Shown here: positions 44,776-56,174 of the stretch, in pieces
Layout: each line of letters starts with the position of its first letter
Position numbering within the stretch: the first letter of the stretch is position 1
Assembly: GCA_031771865.1 (NCBI GenBank)
Contig: JASISA010000023.1
Coordinates: 558,001 to 622,000, forward strand
From: Nothophaeocryptopus gaeumannii
Taxonomy: Eukaryota > Ascomycota > Dothideomycetes > Mycosphaerellales > Mycosphaerellaceae
Length of the DNA: 64,000 nt
Reading direction: 5' to 3'
Notes under the pieces: generated by a model
Database searches by the model: none
Seen by the model: the letters and a program-made list of their open reading frames with translations, nothing else
Told to the model about the DNA's origin: nothing
Made by a program: the position numbers and the translations under genes

Positions 44776-45706
44776 ATGGCTCCAACTCCACAGGCTTCAC
44801 ACAATCTGCGTGACATGTACGACGATGAGATACGCATGGTTCGACTCGGACTAAACGGCAGAAGATTTAAGCTTCACCAAAGTAAATCCGTCGCCTCGAT
44901 ACCGGACTGATCTCCAGTACTGATAGAGCTGCAGGTATCATCTGCAGTAAGTCAGACTTCTTCAAGGGCGCATACGAAGTCACTTCATCCGACACCACCG
45001 AACCGCTCTTCCTAGAGAATGTGGAAGAGTGGGTCTTTGAAGTCTTCTTCGCATGGCTCTACAAGGGCCACATATCCTGGGATCCATCGGACAACACGAA
45101 GGACGCTATGGGCGCGGATTCCTCGGCTATGTATGTCAAATACGGCCCCGACCATATATCTTCGACAAGCAGAATCCCGTCACTTGGGAGTACGCCGATC
45201 TCGTCAAGCTCTATTCCTTCGCCGACAAGTACGATACTCTGGGTTTCCGAAATGCCGTTATGGAGGTGTTTCAGATCAAGACCCGTCAACGAAAGGATGT
45301 CAACTACGGATACGCTGATGATGGCGTTGCGAGTACAGTCTTCGAGGGGCTTCCACCGACCTCGATGCTCTTCCAGTACGTCGTGGACACTTACGTCTAC
45401 GGTCCTGTGAGTCTAGAGAAAGAAGCGGAAGTCTACAAATCCGGCATGCATACCTTCCCAGCTCATGCGCTTGCCGCTATTGCGACGAAGGCTCTTGAGT
45501 ACATCCGATGCAGAGGGTGCGAGGGATGTCGGCCCATAATCGGTTGCACTGACCATCATGCCGATGTTGCGAATGAGGAGGGGAGATGGATTGAGTCGCT
45601 TTGGGAGTATCAGGAAGGCAGGTACGACGTAGACGCTTTGCGGATGAAGTGGAAGGAGTTGAGCGATAAGCATGTTCTGGGGCTCACGGATTGCTTCTTC
45701 GACTGA
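44776..45706 (+). pseudogene. BTB-domain protein, copy 4, with frameshift at a C run
   Basis: Exon 1 is 44776-44881 (MVRLGLNGRRFKLHQ at its end) and exon 2 starts at 44935 (53-nt intron, GTAAAT...GCAG). The BTB core is CSKSDFFKGAYEV, then VEEWVFEVFFAWLYKGHISW, in one frame down to about KYGPDH. From the CCCC run at 45146-45149 the text jumps one frame to IFDKQNPVTWEYADLVKLYS and FADKYDTLGFRNAVMEV, and ends with the Cys-rich CRGCEGCRPIIGC tail at 45706. One more C would restore a single frame of about 275 residues. A 35-nt intron with a poor donor could also join the parts. It is 12-16 kb from copies 1-3, on the opposite strand. Confidence 0.7.
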
Positions 45707-46102
45707 TAGGTCAAAGAAAGAACAAAACGAAGACATGGTGTGATTTCAGATTGTGCTAAACTTCACTGCGATTCGTTCTGGAACTGAAGGGGATATTTGC
45801 TTGTTCCGCCTGAAGCCTGCGCTTGCGTGGAATTGCCTGTTGAGACTTGAGGCAACAGAAAGAGCAAGATACGAGTCAACAGAGAACAGTTTGTGGAGCA
45901 GTCTCGAGACAGCTGTAGAACAAGCATGTGAGCCATGCTGGTACGCTCTGGTCAGGCACCAAAGCAAGACCAAATATGACAACGCTTGCACCTCTCCTCA
46001 ATCTTGACTTCCTCTCCAAAAACTTCATTTGATTTGACATACAAATACAAGCTTACCAGACACCAGAGAAACAAAACCAAAGGGCAACAAGAAAGAACCA
46101 CG
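45707..46102. other. Short intergenic region
   Basis: Contains an 84-codon frame (45753-46007) without recognisable features. The last 60 bases are an A-rich leader (AAACAAAACCAAAGGG) before the next gene. Confidence 0.4.
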
Positions 46103-47245
46103 ATGGCTATCTGCGACGACTTTCCCGGTGTCACAACGACAATCTCCATCAACAACCAGCTCCTCCCCGAATACCCCTTTCCCGATCCAGAAACCGAAGA
46201 CCTCATCGTCGACCGCCTCATCGAAGCCCACTCCAATCAGATCTTCGAGATTCACGTTCATATCGCCAACCCAAGCATCCTCAAAGGCGACATCCTCAGC
46301 TTCGATATCTATGCCGATGGAAATAAGGTTTCTAACCCGTTGGTTAATGTTGTGGAGATTCCTGACGACGGTGAGGGACATACTTTGAGAGAACTGGGCC
46401 GGTATGTAGCGAACGGGAGTGTGAGGATGTTTCAATTTTTGAAGTTGGAGAAAGGTGAGCGAGCATCCACTAGCAACGACGCATCATTGCTCGGATGGAT
46501 GGCACATATGCTAACGATCTGCAGTCGACAAAGTCAGCACTTCCCTCACAGCTCGCGTATCGTCTATTAGGACTAGCAATACAGCGAAGCGATCCGCCAG
46601 CTCTATGACGACCTCGATGCCGAGCAACGCCTCGCGAGCTTCGACTACCATGACGGACTATGGTGAGGTATCGGAGTTCCCTAGTGGACCTGCTCCAGTG
46701 GCTCCAATGACGATTTCTGGCCCGACCACGTCTGCCACGAGCGACACCACCGACTACATCCCCTCCGCGAACGATGAGCTGGGAACGATCAAGGTCACTG
46801 TCAGCCATGTCAGCCTGAAAGCGCCAACAAGTTTCTATCCTGATCGGGCTGGTGGTATGAACAGACGGGGCCAGACGGGAGAGGTAAGAGTCGGGTAAGT
46901 TATGAAGAGCTGGTTCGTGGAACCTAGACTTCTGCTGACCTGGTGATAGATACACGGCTCCCAGCGCCGCTGACCATGTGGAGACTTGGATTACTGAGCC
47001 AGTCGCAGGGGAGAATGGTCCGGCTGCGACGTACATCTTCCATTATCGATCGAAGCGTAAGTGTTGTTGTGGATTTTTCCTTGGATATAGTTGTTGACGT
47101 TTAAACAGAGGCGCTCGAGGAACTTGGTGTCCTCGGACAGACCGACGAGGCTGTCAAGACTGAGAAGAAGGATCCAGATCTGCTAGGCCCGATGGACGAG
47201 CAGGAGAAAAAGCCAGAGGAGACGTCTGAGAAGACGTCGAAGTGA
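46103..47245 (+). CDS. DUF7918-like fungal protein
   Basis: Four exons, 46103-46454, 46525-46894, 46950-47056 and 47109-47245, give 321 residues with consistent phases. The start MAICDDFPGVTTTISINNQL, then LPEYPFPDPETED and IEAHSNQIFEIHVHIANP, recalls the DUF7918 family, small beta-rich proteins common in filamentous fungi and of unknown function. The middle is Ser/Thr-rich (TSMPSNASRASTTMTDYG), a second folded stretch reads GTIKVTVSHVSLKAPTSFYP and ETWITEPVAGENGPAATYIF, and the end is Lys/Glu-rich. Exon 2 could end ten bases earlier (GTAAGA at 46884), but only the later GTAAGT keeps frame. It is tail-to-tail with the iminopeptidase gene, 73 bp apart. Confidence 0.7.
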
Positions 47246-47318
47246 GCTACTCTCCGCACAGCTCAACCGGTTACCGGTCAGAAGAGTAAGTTTGGGGAAA
47301 GATAGTGTTCCTGAGAGC

Positions 47319-48402
47319 TCAGACGAAGTCAAGATTTGCGTACTCGTCACAGACCTCAATCAGCTTGCTGTAGATACCTGGCTCCTACAGCAGAGGTTAG
47401 CATCACCATTAAGATCTGATCTTGCCAGACCTACCTTGGAGCTGTGACCAGACAAAGGAATCAGATAAAGCTTCGACTCCGGCAACATCTTGTGAAGATC
47501 CCACGCAGTCCGCGGTGGACACACCAGATCAAGACGTCCCTGGATAATCGAGCCTGCACACCAATTAGTACTCAGTCTCGGCTGAAAATCCACATAGGGC
47601 AAATGTGGCGACACTGACATGGGATATGCTTGATCTTCTCAAGGCTGTCTTTTCTCAATAGCTGTCCCTCTTCCAAGAAGACGTTGTTGATGAAATAGTG
47701 ACACTCCAACACACCATGCGCAGTGTTATACGCATCGTCATCGAGAGCGTCAAAGTCCTCTTTGGGTACATTGACTTTCGAAATACCAATCTCCTAGGCA
47801 TTCCTCGCCTTACATGCTTGCGCTCTGGCTTCGTGGTCTTGCGATTGGAGTAGCTTCATGTATCCAGTAGCTGGATCTTGTCTGTCCTCAGGCGGTAGGA
47901 CGCCGAGCATGGCTTCGTATGCTTCGGGGTAGAGCATCGCGGCACCAGAAGTAGGTGAGTAGGTATAGTCCAGCTCCATCTTCCGATCAGTGAAGATACC
48001 GCGAATGACGAGAGAGCCAACAGCTGCTGGGTAAGTCTGCGCGTAGCAAAGAGCGAGCGTGCTGCCCCACGAACCACCAAACACCATGTGCCACTTGACA
48101 ATACCCAAGTGCTTCCTCAGTACCTCGATATCATCAACGAGATGCTGCGTCGTGTTCTCTTTCGTCTCAGCAAGCGGTGTCGACTTCCCTGCGCCGCGTT
48201 GGTCAAGCAGTACCACACGATAGACATCCGGGTTGAAGACATTTGCGTTGGCAGGGAATGTGCCGCCTCCAGGACCGCCGTGCAGGAAGATGACCGGTTT
48301 GCCATCGCGTTTGCCGTACTGTTCATAGTGAAGTTTGTGGATGGAACTGACGGGCAGTATACCTGTGTCGAATGCGGGCGCGTGAGTGTACGTGTTCGCC
48401 AT
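47319..48402 (-). pseudogene. Proline iminopeptidase with one in-frame TAG
   Basis: Exons 48402-47619, 47553-47435 and 47384-47319 would encode 322 residues, the normal size for family S33. The start is ATG 48402 (MANTYTHAPAFDTGILPV). The oxyanion motif VIFLHGGPGGG, DQRGAGKSTP, the nucleophile elbow GGSWGSTLAL, the acid in VQ/IQGRLDLVCPPRTAWD and the His in LIPLSGHSS are all present. TAG at 47796-47794 interrupts the frame in CKARNA*EIGISKV, where related enzymes have Trp before Glu (AW-x-WE). TGG to TAG is a single G-to-A change. Downstream exons are well preserved and spliced, so the break is young, or it is an error in the sequence. These enzymes remove N-terminal proline from peptides in the cytosol. 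Confidence 0.75.
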
Positions 48403-49015
48403 GATGGCTGCGATGTTCAAGGCTGGGTGGTCAGTGGTTGGCGTTGAGAGGCTCGCTTCTCTGGCGGCAGGCGCGTCTCAGTCGCGAGTAACCGGTGGCG
48501 ATGACTGAGATAGCTTCATCAGATAAGATGATCTCACAGCAATAGAGAGAGGAAGAAGGGCTGAGGTGGGTGAGAAGAGAAAGATGGTGTGTTGAAGTTG
48601 TTGTTTCTTTTCTGTTGTAGTTTCATCGTGCACGCCCCACCAACCCTGGTCAACGCACAAGTCGCTCACTTGCATGCTCGCACAACGTCAATGTCGCTTG
48701 ATAAGAGATTTCTATGCGTGACTCAAGAAGATCTTCAACTGCCGTGCTGCTATCTAGCTCGCTTGAATATTGGTATCATCAACTCCCAAAAAGGTCAGCG
48801 GTCAAACGCCTCGTGTATCCTTCCATCACCCCGAATCCAGCTTCTTCCGGCAGCCTGTTGCTGCTAGCCACATCCCGTGGCAGTGGTATCAATGCAGTCG
48901 GAAACATCAAAAATAATCAAAGACGCCAACGCGTGAGCTTGCGCGGCGGAATGCCGCCTGCTGGCTCATTCCGTGAATCGTCATCGTCGTCACCATCCGG
49001 CCGTTCAAGTCATAA
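48403..49015. other. Intergenic region between iminopeptidase and CRZ1 genes
   Basis: It holds the upstream region of the iminopeptidase gene and the CRZ1 3' flank. No gene was recognised. Confidence 0.4.
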
Positions 49016-51370
49016 TTACCGACCCTCGAAGTCGTTTAGATGATCGTAAAAGCCTTGCTGCTGCTGGTGTGGCTGCTGCACGCCTGCCATCTGGTTCATG
49101 CCACTCATGCCCATGTTCGTGTTCATGCCAGTCATGTTTTGGTCTTGGTAAGAATTGATGTCGTTATCAGACATATCGTCGTAATATTCACCTCCGCTAG
49201 AAGCACCAGATGCGTCGAATGAGCTTCTCCCGGAGTATGCTTCTTCGTCAGGTGGTGGGCCCTGGGGAACGTTGCTCCAGTCAATGCCTGCCAGGGCTGG
49301 GTATTGCTGAAGGAGAGCAGCGGGAAGGAAGTTGCCCATCATATCAACGGTTTGCGGTTGACCCATCATCGGCGGTGGGGCGACCAGGCCCGCGGCCACT
49401 TGAGCTTGTTGTTGCTCTTCCATCCATGCCTTCTGCCGTTCTGCGGCTTCTTCATCTAGCAGCGGCTTGATACACACACGACCCGCCTCAGATCGGAAGT
49501 GTCGACCAAGAGCGTCTGCGCGGGCGAAGCGACGACCGCAGCCCCATTGTGAGCCGCTTTGAAGAGTACCTCTGCAGACAAACTTCTTTTCTCCAGAGTG
49601 GAGACCTTCATGCCGCTTTCGGTCGTGTTGTCGTGCAAAGGCTTTTCCACATACCGTACACACGAAGGGTCGTTCGTCGGTGTGCGTACGCAGATGTGAT
49701 CGCAAGTTATACGCTCGTGTGAATCGCTTTGGGCAGAGATTGCACTGGAATGTCGCGGGGTGCTTCTGGACACGCTTGCTATCCGATCCATTCGAAGGCG
49801 CCCGTTGCGGGTCTGCAAGATCGAGGATGTAGTCGCGCTGGTCGGATGCGTGTGAGGAACTTCTGGCCCGGTTCAAAGATCCGTTACGGCCACGGTTTGG
49901 AGAAGGGGATCGCGAGTTCGTCCGAGAGTTGTTATCAAACGGCGAAAGAGTCTCTCCACCAGCGGACGGAGACCTACCCCGTCCTAAGAGCGCCGGTGAT
50001 GGCGATCTTGAGCCAGCATGAGAGTCTGACTTGGCACGCACGCGACCAGCAGCTGAGAGCAACGTTAGCTCACGTGATTCATTTGCCACCGGGTGTGACC
50101 TACTGCGCATAGGAGGACTCAAGGCATCTTGCGAACTCTCCGGCTTCACATTCTCCGTTGGGTTCTTGGATGGAGGCGCGTAGTCAATTTCGATCTGCGG
50201 AGGACTCATGTGGCCTGCTCGGCCATAATCTCCAGGGCTCGAAGGATCATTGTTTAGGGCTGGGAATGGCTCTTGAGACACGCCCGGAAACATCTCCAAC
50301 CCATTCTGTTGCTGCCCAAAGGGAACATTCATAGACGCGCTCAATCCGAAATTGTTGTCTGCGGAGAAGGATGGGAGTACTTGCTGAGGCTGTGGCATGA
50401 GGTGAGGCGAGTGACCTGGACTATGACCTGGACTGTGGAATGCCTGCTGTTGCTCATTGAGGCTGAATTGCTCCAGTCCAAGCACATTGTTGAAAGCGGG
50501 ATCGGTAGCGTTCAGCATAGGAGATGAGTGCTCGAAGCTGTCGAGATTGCCCATATACGGCGATGCGTGGTTCGAAGAGATATCTGACAAGTTGTCCGAG
50601 GGTGTCCGCTTGTGTGAGCGATACGCGCCCATGCCCAACCACTCACTTCCGCCCTGTCCTCCCTGCGGAAACATAGCGCTCGCAGGGTCAAGAGACTCGG
50701 ACTGATTCCGCGGTCTATTCACTTGCTGCTGATTTGTGTTGGCTTGCTGGAATCGCGGCGAGGCATGAGGACTGGGGCTGCCGGATGTGCGTCTGTTTGC
50801 GTCTGGGAAGAGATGGGGCGGTGTGGGCGAGTGCGACTGCGTCATGGTCGCCATAGGGTCGAGAATACTGCTACCCGGGTCGGCGATGGGCTGTGGCTGC
50901 AGCAGATCGACTGACGAGGGATCGAAGTTGTCGAGCAGGCTTGGATCGAGGCTGCCGTCCTGGTCGAAGCCGGTCTGGTCGAAGTCGAAAGTGGGAAAGA
51001 CGGTGGACTCACTCTGTCCGTTGGCGGTAGGCTGGAGGCCCTGCGGCTGGAGATAGGTATTGTTGTCGGCGACAGCACCGTTCGACTGCTGCTGCTGATC
51101 CTGGAAGTCAGTGTAGGTGGGTCCGAGGGAGTACTGCGCCTGGTGCGAGAAGTCCTGCGTGAAGGTCGGGTCGGTGAATGCGCCTGAGGTCAGGTTCAGG
51201 CCGGTCGCGTAGGCGTTGCTGTTGGTGCTGGTGCTGGCGTGGTTCTGCTGGGTAGTGGCACTGCTGTCATCACCCGTACAGGAAGAGGCCGGATGGGGCG
51301 ATGCGGACGTGGAGGTTCTTAAATGCTGATGCTGACCGGCCGACGGCGAGCGGCCACGGTTGAGGTCCAT
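49016..51370 (-). CDS. CRZ1: Calcineurin-responsive zinc-finger transcription factor Crz1
   Basis: A single-exon gene of 784 residues from ATG 51370. The N-terminal two thirds are Gln, Ser, Asn and Pro-rich, typical of activation and phospho-regulated regions, with SP repeats (HSPGHSPGHSPH). A PQIEID string near residue 393 fits the PxIxIT calcineurin docking motif. The DNA-binding part (about 538-630) has two C2H2 fingers (FQCNLCPKRFTRAYNLRSH and FVCTVCGKAFARQHDRKRH) and the atypical third finger with a long Cys loop (FVCRGTLQSGSQWGCGRRF) that is diagnostic of Crz1. Dephosphorylation by calcineurin on Ca2+ rise sends Crz1 to the nucleus, where it activates ion, cell-wall and stress genes. 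The frame is intact. Confidence 0.95.
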   Translation of the reverse strand: MDLNRGRSPSAGQHQHLRTSTSASPHPASSCTGDDSSATTQQNHASTSTNSNAYATGLNLTSGAFTDPTFTQDFSHQAQYSLGPTYTDFQDQQQQSNGAVADNNTYLQPQGLQPTANGQSESTVFPTFDFDQTGFDQDGSLDPSLLDNFDPSSVDLLQPQPIADPGSSILDPMATMTQSHSPTPPHLFPDANRRTSGSPSPHASPRFQQANTNQQQVNRPRNQSESLDPASAMFPQGGQGGSEWLGMGAYRSHKRTPSDNLSDISSNHASPYMGNLDSFEHSSPMLNATDPAFNNVLGLEQFSLNEQQQAFHSPGHSPGHSPHLMPQPQQVLPSFSADNNFGLSASMNVPFGQQQNGLEMFPGVSQEPFPALNNDPSSPGDYGRAGHMSPPQIEIDYAPPSKNPTENVKPESSQDALSPPMRSRSHPVANESRELTLLSAAGRVRAKSDSHAGSRSPSPALLGRGRSPSAGGETLSPFDNNSRTNSRSPSPNRGRNGSLNRARSSSHASDQRDYILDLADPQRAPSNGSDSKRVQKHPATFQCNLCPKRFTRAYNLRSHLRTHTDERPFVCTVCGKAFARQHDRKRHEGLHSGEKKFVCRGTLQSGSQWGCGRRFARADALGRHFRSEAGRVCIKPLLDEEAAERQKAWMEEQQQAQVAAGLVAPPPMMGQPQTVDMMGNFLPAALLQQYPALAGIDWSNVPQGPPPDEEAYSGRSSFDASGASSGGEYYDDMSDNDINSYQDQNMTGMNTNMGMSGMNQMAGVQQPHQQQQGFYDHLNDFEGR

Positions 51371-53204
51371 GATGACAGGCGTACAGAGTACCTGATGAAT
51401 GCCTGGAGGATAGTGAGTGTCTCTCCAGGGCAGCTATGCTAGGAATAGAAGCAGCGCTGGGTGGAGCGGTGCGCGCGCAGGCGCAACAAGAGTCAAGGCA
51501 CACTCGGCGCTTGGTCCACTGGCTAGAACAACTGGCGCAGCTGCGAAGGATTGCCTGACCTCTAACCTCTCGCCTGGACCAGGATCTTGTGTCGTTGCAC
51601 CATAAACAAAGCACATGCGGCTGCACGATATGGACAGTCCAGTGACGGGCGGGTGAGGTCCTGAGGTGCTTCTTGGTCAAGGCGGCGCAGCACACATGCG
51701 AACCGACCGGGCGGCAGTCGATACAGCTCACATGCAGCTCAGCCCAGTAAAGTGCACGTAGTATGTCTGGCGGATAACTGTATTAGGCCTAGCTGCGTCC
51801 CGAAGTGGGTGCCATCTGAGATCACTCCGCGCCACAATTACCTTATGCACCCGCTTCTATTCTTGATCTCGCCTGTGTCAAGCCTTAGGCAGGAGCTACT
51901 CTATCTTTCCTTCCCGTGGACGTCTTCTTCATTCTCACCTTAGCGATCAACCTTATTATCTTCCATACCATGAGAGAGGGAGAGGGCAGGTCAACGACTC
52001 ACGACCCTACCCTTCATCCTCATTGTTGTGCTCTCGGGCCCTGTGTTGGAGCATCTCTCCAGCAGAAGCTGCTCCCTGCCGCTTCTCGCGGGCACATCCG
52101 GTGCGAACATACTTCGTCCGCACTTCCCGCCTTCACAAACAATGAAGTCCTCTTTCTCCATCACTATCGTAGCAGCATGAACTTTTCCTTGCATCGTGTC
52201 ATCTAGTCCACATGGAGGACGTCATGTCGGGCTGCACAATACGCGTGCCGTCCTTCCAAGACCGTCTGGTGTCAGCACCTTGATCTCTGAAACGAAGCAT
52301 TTTGAGAGCTGGACAGCCTCCGAAGGATCCGCTCCACCACGCTTATTGCTGCACCTTACACACCCACTAGTGCAAGCTTCATAGGACCACTCTGCTGCGA
52401 AGGTTGCATACCGCCTGCCGATAGCACGCGTAGACCTCAGACTGGACCGATCAGGCTTGCACCAGCGAGTGTTACATCTACCCTGCAGCAGATGCGTGGC
52501 AGTGCACGGCACCTCTACTCAGGCGGATGGGCGGACCAGGCACCCATCGTGGCTATCTCATCATACTTCGCTGCTGATTCGCCGGGCAACGATCTTATAT
52601 GCCTAATTGGCTTCCTATTTACGTGGCACAGGAGCGACCATGACGAGCTAGTCGGGGCCGCCAATCGAGCCGCCAGCTAAGTCGAAGCGAGAGACATCAG
52701 ACAGCATTTCACTCCATGGGAATAAGGTGTCCTGTTCCTAGCTTTCCCGTCACTCCCGGCATGCATTGACGAGGAGCCAAGCGAAAGACTACGAAGCCTA
52801 CAGGAGCTGCTCAGCTGTACTGACGAGTTCTAGCGAGGATCAAGCGTGAGCTTGCAATCCTTGGAGAGCTGCTGGTATGAACTCAGTATGATGCTACTGA
52901 GTGTCTCAGGTACCAACACGAGATCATGAAACGCGAGACGCGTGGTTTGCATGACATGTCAACTGCCGGTTCGACTGCGAGCAGTGCTGCCATCATCGAT
53001 TCGAACCCGACTTGGACCCAGATAGCCAGCAACAATTGCAAGACGAGTTGGTCATGATATGTGCCAAGTCTTCAATGGACATGCAACAGTCGATAGCTCA
53101 ACTGCGCCAGAAACTGCCTGGAGTCCTTACATTGGCCTCGAAAGAAAGTCAAACAGCCTGCGGCTCGTCCATGTGGTTTCTGGATCCCCCGGTAATACCA
53201 TCGA
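51371..53204. other. Gene-poor region
   Basis: The first 400 bases are the CRZ1 leader and promoter. The rest has only short frames. A frame from 53012 to 53284 could belong to the 5' end of the ankyrin relic, but does not connect in frame. No repeats or RNA genes were recognised. Confidence 0.4.
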
Positions 53205-54924
53205 ATGCGTTCTTACATCCCACGAGCTTCGAGATGCTCCTGCACATACAGCGCTCTGATATATGTGGAGCGGAGCGAGTGTGAATTGCAGGATACTACT
53301 CAATGGCATCTCACACGTGGTGACGAAGAACCTACTGCGTTTTCTCGCCCAGGCCCGCAGCATGGGAAGATACAGAGAAACGTACCGTCTTCGGTGACTC
53401 TTCTCGATGGTCCGATCCAAGCCGCAGCGAAACACGGGCGAGATGGCATCCTGCGAATGCTTCTATCAGCCGTGGAGTATCCCCTCGGCGTCATGAAGCA
53501 TCTACCGGACCTTCTACATATGGCTGCAAGCCAAGATGACGCCGCGGTCGCACAAACACTTCTGACGTTCAATGCAAATCCAAATAGCAGAGACAAGCAT
53601 GTGCGTACTCCACTCCATCTCGCTGCAATCAGCGGCTCATGCGAAGTGGCATTGCGGCTATTGTCACATGGAGCGGATCCAAATGTGATCGACATGGATC
53701 ACGACACTCCCCTCCACTTGGCCGTGATATCGATGCATGACACCCTCGTTAACATTCTCTTGAAACTAGACAGCCTTGTGCTGACTATACACGAACGATC
53801 TGTTCCTCCTCTACTTCTCGCCATGCGCTTGCATCGTGTTGAGATTGTGTGAATGATCATCTCCGCCAACAAAACGGATCTGAACGCTCCTGCGGTGACA
53901 ACAGATCGTGAATATGCGGAGCGTCCGCTTCGTTACGCACTTCGGGAAGGTCCTGCCGAGCTCGTACTTGAGGTGCTTCGCGACTTCAAGGTCGATGTGC
54001 GACTGATCAGCAGCGCTGTCTTCTCGGTATGACACGACTACACTACATCTTGCGGCGACAGATGAGCTCGTTAGCACGATTGCTCCCCTGATCTCCAGAG
54101 ATGCAGACGTCAGTGCTCTCGAGAAGGAGACTCTGGGTACGCCGCTCCTCAAGGCCGTCTCAGAAGGCCAAATACATGCAGTACGCGCCCTCTTAGAAGC
54201 GCAAGATGTCTTCGTCGACTGTCAAGATGTAAATGGCGAGTCCTCATTATATGTTGCTGCCAAGAACAGCTAGTTGTACCACGATCTTGTTGGCCATCTC
54301 TTGGTAAAATGTGCAGAGCCGAACCTCAAAACCAACCTTGGCCTGGCTGCGATATACATCGCGGTCTCCCTGATCGACCAAACAATGATCGAACTTCTTG
54401 CTTCCGGTAAGATCCGGTTTTATTCAGCAGACGGGTATATGTGGACAAGAGGCTGGTCGTCTGATGAAAAAACGGAAGGAAGGATAGTCCACGATGCGAT
54501 GGAGAGTATACTCATTTCGGGACAAAGTATGGCCTCGATTCAGGAGAGCATGAGCCAAGGATCTCCTTCACCACGGAGCTGGCAGTCCAAGTTGTCCGCG
54601 CGGCTTGCTCGAGCATTCAAACAACGAGCTCAGGCCAGGAACCAGTCGCTCCGCAAAGAAATGAATAGCAGATGCCCTTTCAACTTCTTTCAGTGGATGA
54701 TCTTTGCCTATGGCCTCTCCTTAATCAATCCGGCTGCTTTTCACTCATGGCGAGACGTGGCATGGCGTTGCAGTCAGCGAGGCAGTGTTCGAAAGACGCA
54801 CGATCAAACAAAATTCTTTACCGACGACGAGTATCAGATTATCAATTCTGGAGAATCTCATTCTTCCCGTTCTTTGTTCCCAATGACCGAAAGACCGCGC
54901 CAGCATGTTGCGCATCGCAAATAA
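53205..54924 (+). pseudogene. Ankyrin-repeat protein gene with stops and a frameshift
   Basis: Ankyrin repeats are clear: GPIQAAAKHGRDGILRMLLS, LLHMAASQDDAAVAQTLLTF and TPLHLAAISGSCEVALRLLS, then TPLHLAVISMHDTLVNILLK. A TGA stops the frame at 53850-53852. The same frame goes on (ERPLRYALREGPAELVLEVL) to a stop near 54030. Another frame continues (TTTLHLAATDELVSTIAPL, then TPLLKAVSEGQIHAVRALLE), stops at TAG 54271-54273, and runs on in frame as YHDLVGHLLVKCAEPNLKTN to 54924. The C-terminal part has a basic stretch (SKLSARLARAFKQRAQARNQ) and no known domain. It was a protein of more than 550 residues and is now dead. In fungi such proteins are often NACHT or het-related, but no NTPase part is seen here. 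Confidence 0.75.
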
Positions 54925-55280
54925 TCCGTCTACCGGCCGAGAGACGATAAGATTGCGGCTGAGTAATCAGTATGTGGGGACGTGCGCCTTCTCGAGACTG
55001 CAATACTTTGAAGCCTGGCGAACAACGCCCTATAACGGCTTAAGATCTATCCGCTTCCAATCAGGTGTCCGACAAGGCGTCAGGAATTGCATATGCTCCT
55101 TTGCCTAGGTTAGAAGACTCATTTCCAATTCAGCTGTGGACGGCCCTAACTTGACTGAGTAGGACCGGTCCTTAAGTCCAGGTCTTCTATATAGATACCT
55201 GTTCGACTGGCCGTCCAGTCAAGAAAACCTCCGACAACACTAGCCTTCCCAAACAATCAACACTTCAACCACGATCAATA
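54925..55280. other. Short intergenic region, SDR promoter
   Basis: No gene was recognised. A TATATAG string near 55187-55193 lies about 90 bp before the dehydrogenase start and may be a TATA element. Confidence 0.4.
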
Positions 55281-56174
55281 ATGTCGACCTACCTCGTTAC
55301 CGGCAGCTCCCGCGGCATCGGCCTCGAACTCATCAAACAACTCCTCGCACTGCCCTCTTCTCAGGTTTCCAAGGTCTTCGCAGTCACTCGGCCTTCAGTC
55401 TCAGATGGTTTCAAGAAAGTCATTGATGGCTCCAAGGACCGACTGGTCAACGTCGTCATTGACGACCTCAGCAATGCAGCCAGCGTGCAGAAGGGGGTCG
55501 CCGAGGTGTCCAAGCATACCGACTCGCTCGATGTTTTGGTCAACAATGCTGGAGCCATGGACTCCAATCCTGATGGAATCAAATCCATGACTGCTGAAAC
55601 GTTGAGCGATATTCTGAACGTGAATATCGTGACTGTACAGGTCGTCACATCAGGATTCCTTCCATTGCTGCAGAAGGGGAAGGAGAAGAAGATTGTTAAT
55701 ATGTAAGCTCTCCCAGAATGGATTTGATGACTCGTTGTGAGGCAGAGTTGCTGATGATAGGGCATTCAGCTCATCGACTCTCGGCTCTATCGGCATGGCC
55801 AAGAGCTACGCATGGGGCTCATGCTATGCATACAAGACCTCCAAAGCCGGTCTCAACATGCTCACCGCTCAATGGGCTATTGATCTTGATAAGGAGGATT
55901 TCACGGTCTTTACGTTGTCGCCAGGTGTAAGTTTCGACACATCCGCACAGCTTGGCCAGAATCTGCTGCTGATTGATTGTGTGAACAGTGGTTGAAGACG
56001 GACCTCGGAAGCCAGAATGCGGATCTGCCGGTTGAGACCGGAGTCGAGAGTGTCACGAACATCATCTTGAACGCTGATCGGTCGTTTAATGGGACTTTTC
56101 AGAATATCAAGGTGCCTGGATGGGAGAACAAGCAAGGACCGAACAAGTATGATGGGAAGCAGCCGCCGTGGTAG
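55281..56174 (+). CDS. Short-chain dehydrogenase/reductase
   Basis: Three exons, 55281-55702, 55770-55926 and 55989-56174, give 254 residues. The classical SDR motifs are all seen: TGSSRGIG (residues 7-14) for NAD(P) binding, LVNNAG near 91, the catalytic Ser after the first splice in IVNISSTLGSIG, YAYKTSKAGLNML with Tyr and Lys, and LSPGWLKTDLG across the second splice. The Rossmann region lacks an Asp right after the glycine loop, so NADPH may be preferred. The sequence resembles the C-factor/sniffer group of small carbonyl reductases. The substrate is unknown. The frame is intact. Confidence 0.92.

Noticed and set aside
52981..53010. tRNA-like TTCGAAC string near 52.99 kb, and GTTCGAATC near 33.02 kb
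   Set aside because: Neither has pairing T-stem arms or an acceptor stem, so no tRNA is supported.
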